A DNA stretch of 64,000 nucleotides from Candidatus Phelpsiimicrobium noxiivivens (GTDB lineage Bacteria > Omnitrophota > Gorgyraeia > Velamenicoccales > Velamenicoccaceae), in the NCBI GenBank assembly GCA_001873995.1, contig MNVR01000035.1:28397-92396 (forward strand), written 5' to 3'. A program made the translations under genes and the position numbers. Position 1 is the first letter of the stretch. Every line of letters begins with the position of its first letter. Shown piece by piece: positions 8,032 to 17,696 of the stretch. The notes beneath the pieces are model-generated. The model was not told where the DNA came from. It worked only from the letters and a program-made list of their open reading frames with translations, and made no database searches.

Positions 8032-9321
8032 ATGAAAATAGTGCTTATAGAACCTCGTTCAAGCGAGGCCAATGTCTATAGCAAAATATCCATGCCCCTA
8101 TTAGGCCCTGTTTATCTGGGGACTATACTAAAAAACAGGGGCCATGAAGTAGAGATATATAACGAAGACATCCTCGCGCCTGACTATCAACACTTGGGCG
8201 CGGATGTCGTCGGTATCTCAATCTTGACCTCCACAGCTCAGCGCGGCTACGAAATAGCCAAAAAATTCCCTAAAAATAAGGTAATAATCGGCGGCGTCCA
8301 CGCCAGCCTCCTGCCCGAAGAAGCGCTAAAGTTCGCCAGGCAGGCCGTTGTCGGAGAAGCTGAAGGTGTCATTATTGACGTTGTTGAGGGCAAAAGGCCT
8401 GAACCAATAGTCTTTGGCTCACCCATAGAAGATCTTGATACCTTACCAATCCCTGATTTTTCATTGATAAAAGGATATGGCTCAAGGCCCCTCATCATGC
8501 CTGTCTCCACTTCCCGCGGTTGTCCTTTTGATTGCAGTTTCTGTTCCGTCACCAAAATGTTTGGCCGCAAATACCGTTTTCGCAGCGCGGAAAACATCAT
8601 AGAAGAATTAAAAGCCAGAAACACAAAGGCATTCTTCTTCTGCGATGATAACTTTACCGCGGATCCCAAACGCACTAAAATTTTGTTAGGGCTGATGTTA
8701 TTAAATAAAATAGATGACTGGGTCTGCCAGGTCCGTTGCGACGTCACAAAAGATAGCGAACTATTAGACTTAATGAGCCGCGCCGGATGTAAAGTCGCCT
8801 GCGTAGGTTTTGAATCTATCAACCCAATGACACTAAAGGCGTATCAAAAAAAACAGACCCTTGAAGACATAATAAGCGCTGTCCGCTCTTTTCATAAAAG
8901 AAGGATCAAGATCCACGGCATGTTCGTGCTCGGCGGTGATGACGACAGTAAAAAGACTATCTTAGACACCTTAAAATTTGCCATAAAACAGAGGATCGAT
9001 ACTATTCAAATGATGATACTCACGCCCCTTCCAGGCACAAAAGTCTATGAAGTGCTGGAAGCGCAGAAGCGCATATTCACCAAAGACTGGAGCTTATACG
9101 ACGGCCAGCACATCGTATTCAAACCTAAATTATTATCCGCCCGAGAGCTACAGACAAGCGTCATGAAGGCATACGCTAAATTTTATTCTCTCTACCGATC
9201 ATTCTCTTTACTCCTCAATCTGCATTTCAGAAATGCCGCATTCCGCCTTGTCGGCCATGTCATAATAAAAAAATGGATGAAACAAAACCGCAGAATGCCC
9301 TGGTTACTTTTTGAAAGTTAA
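8032..9321 (+). CDS. B12-binding-domain radical SAM protein
   Basis: A 429-residue enzyme. Residues 1-125 resemble a cobalamin-binding Rossmann domain (VVGISILTS, VIIGGVHASLLPEE). The radical SAM core follows, with CPFDCSFCSV (CxxxCxxC) near residue 165 for the [4Fe-4S] cluster. Families of this architecture carry out methylations and ring rearrangements in lipid, hopanoid and cofactor synthesis; the substrate cannot be read here. The ATG at 8032 is preferred over the GTG at 8023. The stop overlaps the next ATG by one base (TAATG), so it is coupled to the AsmA-like protein and an envelope-lipid role is possible. Confidence 0.85.
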   Translation: MKIVLIEPRSSEANVYSKISMPLLGPVYLGTILKNRGHEVEIYNEDILAPDYQHLGADVVGISILTSTAQRGYEIAKKFPKNKVIIGGVHASLLPEEALKFARQAVVGEAEGVIIDVVEGKRPEPIVFGSPIEDLDTLPIPDFSLIKGYGSRPLIMPVSTSRGCPFDCSFCSVTKMFGRKYRFRSAENIIEELKARNTKAFFFCDDNFTADPKRTKILLGLMLLNKIDDWVCQVRCDVTKDSELLDLMSRAGCKVACVGFESINPMTLKAYQKKQTLEDIISAVRSFHKRRIKIHGMFVLGGDDDSKKTILDTLKFAIKQRIDTIQMMILTPLPGTKVYEVLEAQKRIFTKDWSLYDGQHIVFKPKLLSARELQTSVMKAYAKFYSLYRSFSLLLNLHFRNAAFRLVGHVIIKKWMKQNRRMPWLLFES

Positions 9322-12023
9322 TGAAAATAAAGAACATCCATATTGTTCTTGTAGTGCTTTTCCTTTGGGCAGCTGGCGGCCTCTATTACATAAATGAAAT
9401 ATTCCTGCCCACTTTTGTAGAAAAAAAGATCGTCTCAGGATTATCCAGTATTACCAAAGGAAGGGTCACTCTTGGAAAACTGAGTTTCAACATCTTGCGC
9501 GGCCTGGTAGCAAACGATATTGTATTATTTGATAAGGGAGACCCCAAAAAAGAACTCTGTTTTGTAAAAGAAGCCTCGGCGTCATTTCTTATCTTGCCCT
9601 TCTTAAAGGAAAAAAAGATAGTAGTGCCATCCATAAAGATCGCAGGCCTGCGCCTGGATATAATACGCCGGCAAGACAACACCCTCAACATCTCATACCT
9701 CGTCAACAAACCAGACAAACCATCCGAAAACAAAACGCCTGTTTTTCTTATAAAAAACCTAAATATAAACGGCTCTGAAATAACCTTTACGGACAACTCT
9801 TTTCAGGCGCCTGTTTCTATGGCTCTGAAATTAAACAACCTATTATGCGGCCTGTCGTGGAATAAAATAAACGCGCAGGCTGATATTGAGCTTATAAAAA
9901 ATACAAAGAAAACAAACATATCTGTCAAAGCCTCATATTCTTTCGCTAACCAAAATATTACAGCTCTAGCTTCTGCAAAAAATTTTGACGCAAAGGCTTA
10001 CGAACCATACTTAAAAGCCGCAGCCCCATGGTTAGATAACGCCACTCTCACAGAACTGAAGGCGGGTTATACCAGGACAAAAAACAATTCCATCATCAAT
10101 GCCCAATTCACGATCCAGGACGCTAACGCGCGAGATCAAAACATCTGGCTCCGGGATGCTGATTGCTTTGGAACAATGACTATGGAAATTATCGCGGACG
10201 ACTTTAAAAAAGCTGTTTATCACGGAAAGATAACTTGCGACAATGCCATATTAGATATTAAAAATACAGCTGAAACTAACGCAAAAATAGAAAAGAGTAT
10301 TTTTGACTTTTTCTTAAAAGATAATATCGCGAAAATATCAGGAGTTATAGGCCTCTCAGGTATAAACGCCAAAAAAGACGCGCTAACACTTCAAAATGGG
10401 GCTTTAGAAAGCTATATCTGGCTGACTATACCCTTCGGGACTTCTGAGACTTTTGAAACTCAGAGCGACAAAATTTTCTCTTACGAAGGAACAGCTAAAA
10501 TAAAAAGCGCGGATATATCAGGCATTAACAATATAGGCAAAATATCCGGTATCACATCAAATTTAAAATTTAAGGACAACAATGTGACAATTGAAAACGC
10601 TGAGTTCAAGGCCCTTGGATCAACGATAACAGCCGAAGGTAAAATAAAACAAAACATTCTTGATCTTGATCTAAGCGGCATTTTAGACCTGCAAAAACTG
10701 CCATCCCTCTTGCCCAAGGATGCCAAACTTCCGGCTTTTGATATCTCCGGGACAACAGATGTCAAGATCCACGTAAAGTTAGGCCTGACAGGCAACACCA
10801 CGCCTTTAATATCCGGAGAGGCTAAATTGGAAAACATGGGCCTGACCCTGCCGGAAAATGACCTAAAATTTGAAACTGAGTCAGGCCATCTTAAATTTGA
10901 CTTAGCGGCCCAAAGCTGCCAATTGCATATTGACGCCTTTAAATATCAAAATGATACTTATAGTTTTGACGGCACGCTCAAAGACTTCAGCGCCCCTGCT
11001 GTCAGCGTGATCATTATTGGCAAAATATCAAAACTTCAATCGGAATTTACAAAAGATGGAAATATCCTGCGTGTCACCTCCCTAAAAGGCCAATTGGAGA
11101 ACTCAGGGTTAAACATAAAGGGTGAGTTTAACAGCTCAAAGGGGAACATGAACCTGCAGGGATCGATGATCTTAGACATATCAGACATAGCAGGGCCCAA
11201 GTATGTTGGAAAATGCGTTCTTGATATTGAAGCCTCCGGGCCTGTAAAAAATTATAAGATCTGGAACGCTAAAGTAACGGGCCATAGCAAGACTTTAAAA
11301 TTCTCAGGCTATACAATAAAAAATATCGCGTTAAACTATAGCCAGGCCCAAAAGGAAGGCCTTATAAACGGTTTGTATTTTGACGCCTACGGCGGCAAGG
11401 GCCTTATAAAAGGCAGCGTCAAATTCTTAGATAATACAACTACATACTCCGCTAAAGGCATCCTGCAGGATATAGACCTATCGCTCCTAAGGCTTGATAT
11501 GCCGATAAAAGACAAGAATTTTTACGGGGTAGCGGCATTGAATATATCCGTCAATGGCAAAGACAACGATTTAAACAGTATAAAGGGCAACGGCGCCTTT
11601 GTCATTAAAGACGGCAGCGTAGGAGAGTTCAACCCATTAAAAGGACTGGGCAACTTCTTATTTATATCAAGATTCAGCCATGTAGTTTTTACCCGCGCGC
11701 AAGGCGACTTCTATATTGCTGACAGTTGCGCCACTACTAATAATCTGGAGCTTTTAGGGCCTGAGCTAGGGCTTATAGCTGAAGGAAAGATATCATTTGA
11801 CGGTACGCTGGACTTTATTGTGAACACGCAGGTCTCTTTGCCGGGCCCTAATGGAGAAATAAACAACGTTGAACAAAAAGCCACGGAGACCATCAGTAAA
11901 GCGGCCGGCTTGACCGCCATCAAAGTAACGGGCACGGTCAAAGAACCTAAATATAAACTCCAGCCCATCGGTGAGAATATTATGAAGAAACTCGGTGAGA
12001 TCTTTTCAAATATCGTCCCATAA
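9321..12023 (+). CDS. AsmA-like envelope protein (900 aa)
   Basis: Large protein with one N-terminal transmembrane anchor (residues 6-24), then about 850 residues of repetitive beta-rich sequence of the AsmA/DUF748 type. The C-terminal part (GNGAFVIKDGSVGEFNPL, then LEGPELGLIAEG-like sequence near 815) matches the usual AsmA C-terminal domain. Such proteins form periplasmic hydrophobic grooves and, in E. coli relatives (TamB, YhdP, YdbH), move phospholipids between membranes. The 3' end overlaps the convergent rdgB by 44 bp. Three smaller proteins of this superfamily occur elsewhere in the window. Confidence 0.8.
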   Translation: MKIKNIHIVLVVLFLWAAGGLYYINEIFLPTFVEKKIVSGLSSITKGRVTLGKLSFNILRGLVANDIVLFDKGDPKKELCFVKEASASFLILPFLKEKKIVVPSIKIAGLRLDIIRRQDNTLNISYLVNKPDKPSENKTPVFLIKNLNINGSEITFTDNSFQAPVSMALKLNNLLCGLSWNKINAQADIELIKNTKKTNISVKASYSFANQNITALASAKNFDAKAYEPYLKAAAPWLDNATLTELKAGYTRTKNNSIINAQFTIQDANARDQNIWLRDADCFGTMTMEIIADDFKKAVYHGKITCDNAILDIKNTAETNAKIEKSIFDFFLKDNIAKISGVIGLSGINAKKDALTLQNGALESYIWLTIPFGTSETFETQSDKIFSYEGTAKIKSADISGINNIGKISGITSNLKFKDNNVTIENAEFKALGSTITAEGKIKQNILDLDLSGILDLQKLPSLLPKDAKLPAFDISGTTDVKIHVKLGLTGNTTPLISGEAKLENMGLTLPENDLKFETESGHLKFDLAAQSCQLHIDAFKYQNDTYSFDGTLKDFSAPAVSVIIIGKISKLQSEFTKDGNILRVTSLKGQLENSGLNIKGEFNSSKGNMNLQGSMILDISDIAGPKYVGKCVLDIEASGPVKNYKIWNAKVTGHSKTLKFSGYTIKNIALNYSQAQKEGLINGLYFDAYGGKGLIKGSVKFLDNTTTYSAKGILQDIDLSLLRLDMPIKDKNFYGVAALNISVNGKDNDLNSIKGNGAFVIKDGSVGEFNPLKGLGNFLFISRFSHVVFTRAQGDFYIADSCATTNNLELLGPELGLIAEGKISFDGTLDFIVNTQVSLPGPNGEINNVEQKATETISKAAGLTAIKVTGTVKEPKYKLQPIGENIMKKLGEIFSNIVP

Positions 12024-12606
12024 GAAAGCGCAATTTCATTAACGCCTTATAGCGATGGCTCATAGTATGTTTCACTGCGGGCCCCAATTCGGCAAAAGTC
12101 TTGCCATATTTCTCAATAACAAATACTGGATCATAGCCAAAACCACATCTGCCCTTCGGCCTAAAGCCTATTACCCCATCGCACTGCCCTGAAACAACAC
12201 CTACAAGGCCTCCTTGATCAACCAGGGCCACGCTACATTGATAACGAGCCATTCTTTTCTTTAGAGGCACATTTTTAAGTTCTTTAAGCAATTTTAAGTT
12301 GTTCTTTTTATCCGTTGCGCCGGCTCCTGAGTAACGAGCCGAATACACACCAGGCCTATTGCCCAAGGCTTTCACCTGAAGGCCAGAATCCTCGCCTAAC
12401 ACAAGTTTTTTTGTAAATTGAGCTATAGTAGAGGCCTTGATAATGGCGTTACGCGCGAAAGTCCTGCCGTCTTCTACTATACAGGGCATATTTTTATAAT
12501 CAGCCAAAGAGGTTATCTTAAGCTTCATATACGCGAGTATCTCTTTGATCTCTTTTAATTTTTTTTTATTTCTGGTAGCGACTAAAAGTTCTAAGCGATG
12601 CGGCAT
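11980..12606 (-). CDS. rdgB: RdgB/HAM1 inosine/xanthosine triphosphatase
   Basis: Hydrolyses dITP, ITP and XTP to the monophosphates and so cleans the nucleotide pool. The 208 residues include LLVATRNKKKLKEI at the start, EDSGLQVKALGNRPGVYSAR near 72 and the C-terminal SHRYKAL of the family. Last gene of a long minus-strand operon, 3 nt after rph; rph-rdgB pairing is common in bacteria. The 3' end overlaps the convergent AsmA-like gene by 44 bp and no terminator is visible. Confidence 0.95.
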   Translation of the reverse strand: MPHRLELLVATRNKKKLKEIKEILAYMKLKITSLADYKNMPCIVEDGRTFARNAIIKASTIAQFTKKLVLGEDSGLQVKALGNRPGVYSARYSGAGATDKKNNLKLLKELKNVPLKKRMARYQCSVALVDQGGLVGVVSGQCDGVIGFRPKGRCGFGYDPVFVIEKYGKTFAELGPAVKHTMSHRYKALMKLRFLMGRYLKRSHRVSS

Positions 12607-12609
12607 AAT

Positions 12610-13326
12610 TTATTTGACGTCTTTCAATAATTCCTTCTGCATACTAATAAGCGACCCAACGCCTTTCGCGGCTATTACCAGCAGTTCATCCAACTCCTGC
12701 TTTGAAAAAGGTTTGCGCTCAGCAGTCCCCTGGATCTCAATAAAATCACCGCTTGATACCATGACAACGTTTAAGTCCACGTCGGCCTTTGAATCTTCCT
12801 CATAGGTCAGATCCAGGATCTTTGAACCCTCAACAATGCCTACGCTGGTCGCGGCTACGAATTCAGTAATAGGGAACCTGGATATCAGCCTCTTTTTCTT
12901 CATCGCGCTCAGGCAATCAACAAGCGCTATAAAGCTCCCCGTTATAGAAGCAGTCCTGGTGCCGCCGTCTGCCTGGATAACATCGCAATCTATATAAATA
13001 GTCCTCTCCCCTAATTCTTTCATAGCTACAGCTGAACGCAAAGACCTGCCCACGAGGCGCTGTATCTCAAAAACCCTGCCTGACTTGGACCGGTCGCGGT
13101 TTACGCGCGAACAACAGGAACGCGGCAGCATGCCGTATTCCGCGGTCACCCAACCTGTACCCTTACCTTTTAAAAATGGCGGTACGCCCTCTTCAAAGCC
13201 CGCCGAGCAAACTACTCTTGTATCACCTATTTCTATAAGGCATGAACCTTCCGCGTGTTTTAAATATTTCCTGGCAACTGTCACTTTACGCATGTTGCAA
13301 TACCCGCGCCCATCCTGCCTCATCAT
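12610..13326 (-). CDS. rph: Ribonuclease PH
   Basis: Phosphorolytic 3'-5' exoribonuclease that trims tRNA 3' ends. The 238 residues show the family signatures [30 protein letters not shown] and [16 protein letters not shown]. Full length. The start at 13326 gives an ATGA overlap with the fumarase beta-subunit stop. Confidence 0.97.
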   Translation of the reverse strand: MMRQDGRGYCNMRKVTVARKYLKHAEGSCLIEIGDTRVVCSAGFEEGVPPFLKGKGTGWVTAEYGMLPRSCCSRVNRDRSKSGRVFEIQRLVGRSLRSAVAMKELGERTIYIDCDVIQADGGTRTASITGSFIALVDCLSAMKKKRLISRFPITEFVAATSVGIVEGSKILDLTYEEDSKADVDLNVVMVSSGDFIEIQGTAERKPFSKQELDELLVIAAKGVGSLISMQKELLKDVK

Positions 13327-13874
13327 GATCTGCCTCTCTTAAAAATATCCGTGCCTCGCGAATCAATGCCAACTATCAAAGGAAAATCTTTTACGCTGAC
13401 CTTATAGACAGCCTCCGGGCCAAGCTCTTTGAAACAAACAGGTTTTACAGATAACACCCGCTTTGACAAAAAAGCTCCGGCGCCGCCTGTCGCCAGAAAA
13501 TAGACGGCTTTATGTTTTTTTATAAGCCCCCTGACCTCTTCACTGCGCCTGCCCTTTCCTATCATGCCTTTTAACCCACAGGCAAGCAAAGGCTTAGTCA
13601 TCTTATCCATGCGCGCGCTCGTCGTAGGGCCGCAAGAACCTATTGTTTTTCCTGGCGGGGTACGCGTAGGCCCACAGTAATAAATGATCTGCCCCTTTAA
13701 GTCAAAAGGTAATTTCGCGCCTTTTTTGATCAACGCTGCCAACCGCTTATGCGCCTGGTCCCTGGCAGTAAAGATCTCACCGGTCAATAAGACTTCATCG
13801 CCTGCGCGTAGACGCGAGAATACCTTATCCTCAGGCGTTTGAAGTTTAACCAGATCTCTAAGAAAGTAAAGCAC
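13323..13874 (-). CDS. Class I fumarate hydratase, beta (C-terminal) subunit
   Basis: A 183-residue C-terminal half of an iron-sulfur fumarase or related hydro-lyase (L(+)-tartrate dehydratase family). It has [32 protein letters not shown] and GPTTSARMD, the standard motifs. With the alpha subunit just upstream (17-bp overlap) it should interconvert fumarate and malate. The final [12 protein letters not shown] is also family-like. Confidence 0.93.
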   Translation of the reverse strand: MLYFLRDLVKLQTPEDKVFSRLRAGDEVLLTGEIFTARDQAHKRLAALIKKGAKLPFDLKGQIIYYCGPTRTPPGKTIGSCGPTTSARMDKMTKPLLACGLKGMIGKGRRSEEVRGLIKKHKAVYFLATGGAGAFLSKRVLSVKPVCFKELGPEAVYKVSVKDFPLIVGIDSRGTDIFKRGRS

Positions 13875-14703
13875 TGGCGCTCCTTAAGGCATGACAACTA
13901 ATATTGACGCATATGGGAAACCCGGCGATATGCGTAGAATGCGCCAGAATATTTACTCCAAGCACAGTCGTTTTACCACCTAAACCCATAGGCCCGATAT
14001 CAAGCTTATTAGCCTCTTTTAACAACTCCTCTTCCAGCCTCGCCACATGTTTGAGCCCGCTTTTTTTATCAATAGGCCTCAAAAGCGCTTTTTTGGAAAG
14101 CTGGCAGGCATAATCAGCAGAACCCCCTATGCCTATGCCTAAGATATAAGGCGGGCACGCGTCAGGGCCGGCTTCTATCACGGCAGAAATAATGGATTTC
14201 TTTATCTCTGCCATCGTAGCGGTAGGATACAACATAATAAGTTTCGTCTTGTTCTCACAGCCAAAACCCTTAGGCAGCACAGTCAATCTTAAACCTTTAT
14301 GACGGCCTAGCCCAAAATGTATAACGCAGGGCGTAAAACCTGAAAGTAAACTGCGCTGTAACGGGTCGCGGACTACAGAATTCCTCAAAAACCCTCGATC
14401 GTAGCCATCTCTGACGCCTCTATTGATAGCGCTCTCCATATCAAGGCCTGTTATATCAACTCCACGCCCAATATCCACAAAAACAATAGGCAGGCCGGTA
14501 TCCTGGCAGAGCGGAATACGCTCTGACTTTGCTATCTTGGCATTTTCCAATAACTGCTTTAATATCTTGCGCGCCTGTTTATTATTTTCTTTCTCCACAG
14601 CCCGAAGGAGAGCTTTTTCAACATCTCTGCGTAAATTGATATTAGAATCCAGGCAAAGACGGCTGATAGTATCAATAATATTTTTTTCAGTGATCTTTCT
14701 CAT
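13858..14703 (-). CDS. Class I fumarate hydratase, alpha (N-terminal) subunit
   Basis: A 281-residue N-terminal half of the [4Fe-4S] fumarase. The three cluster cysteines are visible in LCQDTGLP (near 63), DACPPYILGIG (near 186) and FPICVNISCHA near the end, and GGKTTVLGVN is the substrate-loop motif. It lies 3 nt after queF in the same operon. The enzyme is oxygen-sensitive, fitting an anaerobic or microaerobic host. Confidence 0.93.
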   Translation of the reverse strand: MRKITEKNIIDTISRLCLDSNINLRRDVEKALLRAVEKENNKQARKILKQLLENAKIAKSERIPLCQDTGLPIVFVDIGRGVDITGLDMESAINRGVRDGYDRGFLRNSVVRDPLQRSLLSGFTPCVIHFGLGRHKGLRLTVLPKGFGCENKTKLIMLYPTATMAEIKKSIISAVIEAGPDACPPYILGIGIGGSADYACQLSKKALLRPIDKKSGLKHVARLEEELLKEANKLDIGPMGLGGKTTVLGVNILAHSTHIAGFPICVNISCHALRSASALLS

Positions 14704-14706
14704 CCG

Positions 14707-15108
14707 CTATTCTTTCGTGTTCTTTGACTCCCTTGTCACGGTCGTTGTAATGCCGCCCCTGGGATTAAACCGCGTAGTTATCTTAACCCAGCGCGGTTTA
14801 CATGAACCTACAAGATCATCAAAAAGTTTATTGGCAAAATGTTCGTGAAAAATGCCTACATTACGATAAAAAGTAATATATTCTTTCAGAGACCTTAATT
14901 CCACGCAGTATTTTGATGGCATGTATTCTATCAATATAACAGCAAAATCCGGCAATCCGGTCTTAGGGCAGATACAGGTAAATTCCGGAATATCAATGGT
15001 TATGACATATTTTTTGTCAGGATATTGGTTTTTCCATACCTCAATATCCGGCGTCTTTAAACGGCGTATATGCCCCTGTAACCCTTCATAAGATAATTTT
15101 TTCTTCAT
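14707..15108 (-). CDS. queF: NADPH-dependent preQ0 reductase QueF
   Basis: Reduces preQ0 to preQ1 in queuosine synthesis. It has the catalytic-cysteine segment FTCICPKTGLPDF, then the ELRSLKEY motif of unimodular QueF. The frame extends to an ATG at 15156, but the added residues come from the 8-bp tandem repeat at 15124-15158, so the start at 15108 (133 residues, MKKKLSYEG) is preferred. Last of four contiguous queuosine genes. Confidence 0.93.
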   Translation of the reverse strand: MKKKLSYEGLQGHIRRLKTPDIEVWKNQYPDKKYVITIDIPEFTCICPKTGLPDFAVILIEYMPSKYCVELRSLKEYITFYRNVGIFHEHFANKLFDDLVGSCKPRWVKITTRFNPRGGITTTVTRESKNTKE

Positions 15109-15123
15109 AGTATCCCACGCGCC

Positions 15124-15158
15124 TAAACTCGTGAACTCGTGAACTCGATAACTCATAA
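15124..15158. repeat. Short tandem repeat, 8-bp unit
   Basis: Units AACTCGTG, AACTCGTG, AACTCGAT, AACTCATA and a partial ACT lie between queE and queF. It resembles the 7-bp arrays near 30585 and 43878 in style but not in sequence, and it is small enough to be slippage-generated. Confidence 0.6.
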
Positions 15159-15167
15159 CTGGCGCAC

Positions 15168-15842
15168 TTATTTAATTCCAGCTACCTTATGCGCTTGCGG
15201 CAAGATCCTTACATCGTGTATACCGTATAATACAAGCTCCCTCTTAAAAGATACCATCTTATCTAAAAGTGTCGCGCAACCGTCATGCCAATCCGGCTGC
15301 AAGATAACGGAAATACATGGATTCGCCTTTCTTATAATGGCGCGCGCCCTAAAAATATCTTCAAGCTCAGTTTCTTTCGTTATGACCATTTTTATAAAGA
15401 CTCCCTTCTTCAAAGCCACTTTCAAAAAACCCTCGTGTTGCGGCCATTGCGAAGAACCCCGTGTTGATGACGGTAATTTCATGTCCATGGCGATAATATC
15501 CACGCCGTCAATGATCTTTTGCAATTCTTGCGGTAACGCGCCGTTCGTCTCAAGATAGATCTTGTGTTGTAAGGCGCGCGTACGCGGCAGAAGATCCTTT
15601 AGAAAATCGGCCTGGCACAAAGGTTCACCGCCGGTCAGCGAAATAGAATGAAAATTGCTATATTTTGAGATCTCAGAGCACAACTCATCCGGCGTTTTTT
15701 CAAAATATGCCGCCAAAGGGGTATCACAGAACGAACATTTTAGATTACAGCCAAAAAATCTTACAAAGACCTGCCTTACTCCGGCATAGATACCTTCACC
15801 CTGGACACTATCAAATATTTCCGCTATCTTTGCTATTTTCAT
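15168..15842 (-). CDS. queE: 7-carboxy-7-deazaguanine synthase QueE
   Basis: Radical SAM enzyme converting 6-carboxytetrahydropterin to 7-carboxy-7-deazaguanine. The 224 residues include IFDSVQGEGIYAGVR, the cluster motif CNLKCSFCDT and SLTGGEPLCQ. The start makes an ATGA overlap with queC. It is followed after the short repeat by queF. Confidence 0.96.
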   Translation of the reverse strand: MKIAKIAEIFDSVQGEGIYAGVRQVFVRFFGCNLKCSFCDTPLAAYFEKTPDELCSEISKYSNFHSISLTGGEPLCQADFLKDLLPRTRALQHKIYLETNGALPQELQKIIDGVDIIAMDMKLPSSTRGSSQWPQHEGFLKVALKKGVFIKMVITKETELEDIFRARAIIRKANPCISVILQPDWHDGCATLLDKMVSFKRELVLYGIHDVRILPQAHKVAGIK

Positions 15843-16537
15843 GATCTCGCTAAAGAACCCAACAAGGGGTCTGTTGAGCGCGCTTCTCTAAAACCTTTGG
15901 CGCGAAAAACACAACTGTCGCATCTGCCGCAGGGCCTCTTTCCACCCGCGTAACACGACCAGGTCTTACTATAAGGCACCCCTAATTTTAAACCTAATTT
16001 TATGATCTCTGACTTCCTTAAACGCGCGAGCGGCGTTTGTATCCTGATATCTTCGCGTTCTATGCCGCGCTTCGTGGCTAATCTGGCCAATCTATTAAAC
16101 TGCTTAAAATACGCCGGCCTGCAATCAGGATACCCCGAATAATCCAGGGCATTAGCGCCAATAAAAATATCCGACGCCCCTATCGCTTCCGCGTAAGAGA
16201 GAGCGAAACTTAAAAAGATCGTGTTCCTCGCCGGCACATACGTTGATGGTATCTCTTTGGCAACCAGCTTGGAAACCGGCTTTCTGGCGCCGTTGACGCG
16301 CGGTATCTTAAACTCCTTATCCAATAACGATGATCCCTTCCAGGGCAAGGTTATCTTAAGCACCGTAAAACGGCTTAGGGAGGCGCGCGCGATCATTTTG
16401 GCTGACTCTAATTCCCTTTTATGACGCTGGCCATAATCAAAAATGAGACAATTAATATCAAAACCTTGGCGCTTGACGATATAAAGCACAGTGGATGAAT
16501 CCAGCCCCCCGGATAAAAGAACGATGGCCTTCTTCAT
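15839..16537 (-). CDS. queC: 7-cyano-7-deazaguanine synthase QueC
   Basis: ATP-dependent conversion of 7-carboxy-7-deazaguanine to preQ0. The 232 residues carry the PP-loop VLLSGGLDSST at the N terminus and the C-terminal zinc site CYAGGKRPCGRCDSC. ATGA-type overlaps join it to both queD and queE. Confidence 0.97.
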   Translation of the reverse strand: MKKAIVLLSGGLDSSTVLYIVKRQGFDINCLIFDYGQRHKRELESAKMIARASLSRFTVLKITLPWKGSSLLDKEFKIPRVNGARKPVSKLVAKEIPSTYVPARNTIFLSFALSYAEAIGASDIFIGANALDYSGYPDCRPAYFKQFNRLARLATKRGIEREDIRIQTPLARLRKSEIIKLGLKLGVPYSKTWSCYAGGKRPCGRCDSCVFRAKGFREARSTDPLLGSLARS

Positions 16538-16905
16538 GGCTCATAATACGTAGCACAGCTATTTTCCGTCTCCCAAACCTTAACCGAGCGCACGATCGCA
16601 GGCCCATCCTCTAGCCTTTCCTTCATCTTGGCATAAATAAGCTTTGCGATATTCTCAGAAGTCGGATTCGCCTTTTTAAAATAAGGCAGGCAATTTAAAT
16701 ATTTATGGTCAAAAAGCGAAAGGCAGCTCTTAAGCTTCTCTTTGATAACGGAGAAATCCTCTACCATACCTACCCCATCCATATGCTCTGACCTCAGCGA
16801 CAATTCTACCTTCCAATTATGGCCATGAAGCACTTCACACTTGCCCTTATAACCTTTAAGATTATGGGCGGCGCTAAAATTCATACAGACCGCGACTTCA
16901 AACAT
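16534..16905 (-). CDS. queD: 6-carboxytetrahydropterin synthase QueD
   Basis: Converts dihydroneopterin triphosphate to 6-carboxytetrahydropterin. 123 residues from the ATG at 16905 (MFEVAVCMNFSAAHNL), with catalytic cysteine and zinc histidines in AAHNL and LHGHNW. A TTG two codons upstream is less likely. The start overlaps the murI stop by 8 bp. The order queD-queC-queE-queF supplies preQ1 from GTP-derived pterin; a tgt or queA gene is not in view. Confidence 0.95.
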   Translation of the reverse strand: MFEVAVCMNFSAAHNLKGYKGKCEVLHGHNWKVELSLRSEHMDGVGMVEDFSVIKEKLKSCLSLFDHKYLNCLPYFKKANPTSENIAKLIYAKMKERLEDGPAIVRSVKVWETENSCATYYEP

Positions 16906-17695
16906 TGGCAACCTTTCTTACATCTTTTAGTTCAGAGCCTAAGAACATTTTCGCCACATTCTTAAAGATAGCGACTTCGTCGCTGACAAAATACTCGCGT
17001 GACGGCGCAAGGCGACCGTTATTTAATAGGCCCTCCTGCGATAACACCTGCTTGACTTCAACTGCCACCTGCTGCGCTGAATCTATTAACTTGACGCCTG
17101 AGCCTACGACCTGCTGGATCTTACGTTTGAGCAATGGATAATGAGTGCAACCTAAGATAAGTGTATCTATGCCCTTAGCTTTCAGAGGCGACAGGTATTT
17201 TTCGGCGACTTTGCTTGCGATACCATCGTTTATCCAGCCTTCTTCAACAATAGGGACAAACATGGGGCACGACTGGCTATAGACTTTAATACCACCCTCC
17301 AGCCTCTTAATCTCTTCTTCATAGGCGCGGCTATTTATAGTCGCTCGCGTGCCTATAACGCCTATCTTGCCATTCTTCGTCGCGTAAACCGCTTCTTTAG
17401 CCCCAGGCATAATAACGCCGATAATAGGTATCTTAAAATGCTTACGTATAATAGGAAGCGCAAGGCTTGATGAAGTATTGCACGCCACTACGATCATCTT
17501 CACGTCTTTTTGCAGAAGAAAAAGCGTGTTCTCCAAAGAAAATTTGATGATAGTCTCTTTAGATTTTATCCCATAAGGTACGCGCGCCGTATCGCCGAAG
17601 TAAACGATGTTTTCATATGGCAGGAGCTTTATGACTTCCTTGACAACGGTCAAGCCGCCTATGCCGGAATCAAATATCCCAATCGGTTTATCCAT
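16898..17695 (-). CDS. murI: Glutamate racemase
   Basis: Makes D-glutamate for peptidoglycan. From the ATG at 17695 it is 265 residues starting IGIFDSGIGGLTV, with catalytic cysteines in VVACNTSSS (near 72) and LGCTHYPLL (near 180). The frame stays open 44 codons further upstream into the amidase gene, but GGAAGGAAG just before 17695 and the family start decide for the shorter form. Confidence 0.96.
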   Translation of the reverse strand: MDKPIGIFDSGIGGLTVVKEVIKLLPYENIVYFGDTARVPYGIKSKETIIKFSLENTLFLLQKDVKMIVVACNTSSSLALPIIRKHFKIPIIGVIMPGAKEAVYATKNGKIGVIGTRATINSRAYEEEIKRLEGGIKVYSQSCPMFVPIVEEGWINDGIASKVAEKYLSPLKAKGIDTLILGCTHYPLLKRKIQQVVGSGVKLIDSAQQVAVEVKQVLSQEGLLNNGRLAPSREYFVSDEVAIFKNVAKMFLGSELKDVRKVANV

Positions 17696-17696
17696 G